From an uncultured Flavobacteriales bacterium (GTDB lineage: Bacteria > Bacteroidota > Bacteroidia > Flavobacteriales > Crocinitomicaceae): 6,463 nucleotides of DNA. Shown here piece by piece: positions 3,973 to 6,463 of the stretch. Both the position numbers and the translations under genes were made by a program. The stretch spans positions 1 to 6,463 of the forward strand of contig CAMLET010000197.1 in assembly GCA_946479125.1 (NCBI GenBank), written 5' to 3'. Within the stretch, counting starts at the first letter, position 1. Every line of letters starts with the position of its first letter. A model generated the notes under the pieces. That model made no database searches. It was not told the origin of the DNA and saw nothing but the letters and a program-made list of their open reading frames with translations.

Positions 3973-6463
3973 CTATCCTCCAGTCAATTTCTTGATCTCG
4001 TTCAATTTCATCAAAGCCTCAACTGGCGTCAACGTATTGATATCAATACTCACCAACTGCTCGTGAATCTGCTCCAAAACAGGATCGTTCAGCTGGAAGA
4101 AACTCAATTGCATATTGCTTGTTTCTGCCGCCGCCTTTACGTTTGCTTTGCTTTGTTTTTTCGAAACAACACCATTTAGCCCCGTCGCTACACTTTCAAA
4201 ATCTTCTTGGTGACTGAGCGGAGTCGAAGGCGCCGAAGAAGTCGAAGCACGATGCGTAATCTCCAATTCCTGCAACATCAATTCTGCTCTTGCCACTACT
4301 TGCTTTGGCATTCCAGCCAATTTTGCCACGTGAATACCAAAACTGTGTTCGCTTCCACCTGGAATCAATTTGCGCAAAAAGACGATCTTCTGACCAGTTT
4401 CTTTTACCGAAACCGTGTAATTCTTGATTCTGGCAAACTGTTCTTCCATTTCATTCAGCTCGTGGTAATGCGTTGCGAAAAGTGTTTTCCCTTTGGAATT
4501 GGGATGTTCGTGCAAATATTCCGCAATAGCCCAAGCAATGGAAATACCATCGTAAGTGCTCGTACCGCGACCAATTTCATCAAGTAATATCAAACTTCTA
4601 TCCGAAAGGTTGTTCAGAATGCTCGATGTTTCATTCATCTCCACCATGAAAGTAGATTCACCTGTCGAAAGTTTATCTGAAGCTCCAAGACGTGTAAAGA
4701 CTTTATCGACAACACCCAAAGTCGCACTTTCAGCTGGAACAAATGAACCGATCTGCGCCATTAAAACGATCAAGGCTGTTTGACGCAGCAAGGCACTTTT
4801 ACCCGACATGTTAGGACCAGTAATCATAATAATCTGCTGATCTTCCTTGTCGAGATAAACATCATTTGGAACGTAATATTCACCTGCTTTTAACTGATTT
4901 TCAATTACAGGATGACGACCATCCTTGATATCGATCACAAAACTTTCGTCGACGATTGGCTGATTGTAATTATTCACAACCGCTCTATCCGCAAAACAGG
5001 TCAAACAATCCAACTGCGCAATAACGTAAGCGTTGTATTGAATTGGTTTTACATGCTGCTGCAATTCTGAAACAAGCGCTGAATATAATTCCGACTCAAT
5101 TCGTGCAATTTTATCTTCAGCACCAAGGATCTTGGTTTCGTATTCTTTCAGTTCAGGTGTAATGTAACGTTCGGCATTCACCAGTGTTTGCTTACGAATC
5201 CATTCCTCCGGAACTTTGTCTTTATGTGTATTTCGAACTTCGAGGTAATACCCGAAAACGTTGTTGAATGCAATTTTCAAACTTGGAATTCCGGTTCTCT
5301 CCGATTCACGTTCCTGCATTTCTTCCAGATACTGTTTTCCATTATCAGAAATAGCACGAAGGTCATCCAATTCGGAATGAACACCATTATTGATCACAGG
5401 ACCTTTCCCCAACATTACTGCCGGTTCAGGAAGAATTTTGGTTTCTATCGCATCAATAAAAGAATCACAATCGGTAAGCTGAGAAGCTAATTTCGAAAGT
5501 AATTCGCCTTTTTCTTTTGAGATCAATGCTTTGATTGGACAAATGTGTTTCAGAATTCTGCTGAAGACCATTAGTTCCTTCGGATGAATTCGACCAACGG
5601 CAACTTTAGAGATCAAACGCTCAATATCACCGATAGCCTTTAATTCCAACTGAACAGCATAACGTAGATCACCATTTTTCACCAGAGACGAAACTGCATT
5701 CAAACGATTATTGATAGAACCTGTTTCTTTTAAAGGCATTACGATCCAACGTTTCAACAAACGTTCACCCATTGGGGTTTCTGTTCCATTCAGAATATCG
5801 AAAAGCGTTTTCCCACCTTCATTCAATGGTGAAATCAACTCCAGATTCCGAATGGTAAAACGGTCTAACCAAACCGATTTCTCTTCTTCTATGCGTTGAA
5901 TCTGCGTAATGTGAGAAACAGAATTGTGCTGTGTTTCGCCTAAGTAATACAGGATTGCTCCGGCAGCAATAATTCCATTGGTATAAAGCTCAATTCCAAA
6001 ACCTTTTAGTGAATTGGTACTGAAATGATTCGTCAGTTTCTCCTGAGCAAAAGATTCCGTAAAAACCCAATCGTCGAGCTTATAATTGTAATATTTCATC
6101 CCGAAACTATCGGAATAAACACTGTGCTTGTTCTTTTGGTAAACAATCTCTTTTGGTTCGAAGCCCTGAATGAGTTTGTTCAGATAATCAAGTGTTCCCT
6201 GCGCAACAAAGAACTCGCCCGTTGTAACATCCAAAAAGGCAATTCCGTGATTATTTCCATCGAAATGAATGGCTGCAAGAAAGTTATTTTTGTGACCATC
6301 GAGTAATTTGTCGCTGAAAGCAACACCCGGAGTGACCAATTCTGTAACACCCCGTTTTACAATGGTTTTTGTCATTTTAGGATCCTCGAGCTGATCACAA
6401 ACCGCAACACGGTAACCGGCGCGAACCAATTTTGGCAAATAGCTGTCGAGCGAATGATGAGGG
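3973..6463 (-). CDS. mutS: DNA mismatch repair ATPase MutS, N-terminus cut by window edge
   Basis: MutS scans DNA as a clamp-like dimer, binds mismatches and, with ATP, recruits MutL. The frame runs off the right edge: 829 residues are present, starting inside [17 protein letters not shown], which continues without a stop before the internal TTG at 6438, so 6438 is not the true start. About 60-80 N-terminal residues, including the mismatch-contacting Phe-x-Glu, lie outside. In-window numbering: end of the mismatch domain to about 45, connector about 55-185, core/lever from about 200 (IRNLELI), clamp in the middle, ATPase with Walker A GPNMSGKS (549-556), Walker B LILLDE (Asp628-Glu629) then [10 protein letters not shown], and FATHYHEL. 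A low-complexity linker (about 735-780) precedes QLSFF (785-789), a beta-clamp-binding motif, and the C-terminal helical dimer/tetramer segment ending KLTGG. SGKSA in Walker A is, from memory, normal for Bacteroidota MutS. It converges with the plus-strand gene ending at 3900. Confidence 0.98.
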   Translation of the reverse strand, partial: PHHSLDSYLPKLVRAGYRVAVCDQLEDPKMTKTIVKRGVTELVTPGVAFSDKLLDGHKNNFLAAIHFDGNNHGIAFLDVTTGEFFVAQGTLDYLNKLIQGFEPKEIVYQKNKHSVYSDSFGMKYYNYKLDDWVFTESFAQEKLTNHFSTNSLKGFGIELYTNGIIAAGAILYYLGETQHNSVSHITQIQRIEEEKSVWLDRFTIRNLELISPLNEGGKTLFDILNGTETPMGERLLKRWIVMPLKETGSINNRLNAVSSLVKNGDLRYAVQLELKAIGDIERLISKVAVGRIHPKELMVFSRILKHICPIKALISKEKGELLSKLASQLTDCDSFIDAIETKILPEPAVMLGKGPVINNGVHSELDDLRAISDNGKQYLEEMQERESERTGIPSLKIAFNNVFGYYLEVRNTHKDKVPEEWIRKQTLVNAERYITPELKEYETKILGAEDKIARIESELYSALVSELQQHVKPIQYNAYVIAQLDCLTCFADRAVVNNYNQPIVDESFVIDIKDGRHPVIENQLKAGEYYVPNDVYLDKEDQQIIMITGPNMSGKSALLRQTALIVLMAQIGSFVPAESATLGVVDKVFTRLGASDKLSTGESTFMVEMNETSSILNNLSDRSLILLDEIGRGTSTYDGISIAWAIAEYLHEHPNSKGKTLFATHYHELNEMEEQFARIKNYTVSVKETGQKIVFLRKLIPGGSEHSFGIHVAKLAGMPKQVVARAELMLQELEITHRASTSSAPSTPLSHQEDFESVATGLNGVVSKKQSKANVKAAAETSNMQLSFFQLNDPVLEQIHEQLVSIDINTLTPVEALMKLNEIKKLTGG
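4209..4250. repeat. GC-rich REP-like repeat inside the mutS linker
   Basis: GGTGACTGAGCGGAGTCGAAG (4209-4229, split here as GGTGACTGAGCG plus GAGTCGAAG) matches, from memory, a short dispersed repeat common between genes in Flavobacteria and relatives. GTCGAAG recurs at 4223-4229 and 4241-4247, around a GGCGCC palindrome (4229-4234). The 40 bases 4211-4250 hold 24 G or C in an AT-leaning window. Read in the mutS frame it encodes [13 protein letters not shown] (residues 739-751), in the disordered linker before the clamp-binding motif. Confidence 0.55.

Noticed and set aside
6438..6463. TTG at 6438 as the start of mutS
   Set aside because: The frame continues upstream as PHHSLDSY, a conserved internal MutS segment, so the gene begins beyond the window.
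1..6463. CRISPR array, insertion sequence, toxin-antitoxin or other defence genes
   Set aside because: No spaced repeats, transposase motifs, terminal inverted repeats or small paired genes were found; most space is taken by conserved genes.

Overview
The window looks like an ordinary chromosomal segment of a Bacteroidota bacterium, probably of the Flavobacteriales type. The signs are AT-leaning sequence, genes without Shine-Dalgarno sites, a promoter of the TTG-N19-TAnnTTTG form used by the Bacteroidota primary sigma factor, a two-component pair typical of the phylum (signal peptide, TPR repeats, membrane helix and HisKA kinase, with a LytTR response regulator), and a MutS whose Walker A reads GPNMSGKS. 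The lineage call is inference; no 16S or other decisive marker is present.

Layout from left to right. Positions 1-2729 (minus strand) hold a two-gene operon: a LytTR response regulator (2034-2729), then its likely partner sensor kinase (2037 down to the left edge, C-terminus cut off). The two overlap by four bases (ATGA). Positions 2730-2903 are a divergent spacer carrying the tRNA promoter. Positions 2904-3097 (plus strand) are tRNA-Gly(GCC) and tRNA-Leu(TAA), separated by a 37-base spacer with a near-perfect palindrome and followed by a strong intrinsic terminator. Positions 3135-3261 are a short spacer with a second terminator-like hairpin. Read on the minus strand, the same DNA resembles the C-terminal tail of a short-chain dehydrogenase with a piece missing. 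Positions 3262-3900 (plus strand) encode an exported, probably outer-membrane beta-barrel protein of unknown role. Positions 3973-6463 (minus strand) hold mutS, convergent with that gene and cut off at its 5' end by the right edge.

The regulator and kinase form one signalling unit: periplasmic sensing by TPRs, His492 to Asp53 phosphotransfer, then DNA binding by LytTR. The tRNAs and mutS are housekeeping genes with no visible functional link to it. No mobile element, CRISPR array or defence system is visible, and nothing supports a wholly new system. The most notable details are a GC-rich REP-like repeat read in frame inside the disordered linker of MutS, one mispair in a stem of each tRNA, and the possible dehydrogenase remnant whose inferred deletion joint falls in the loop of a hairpin.
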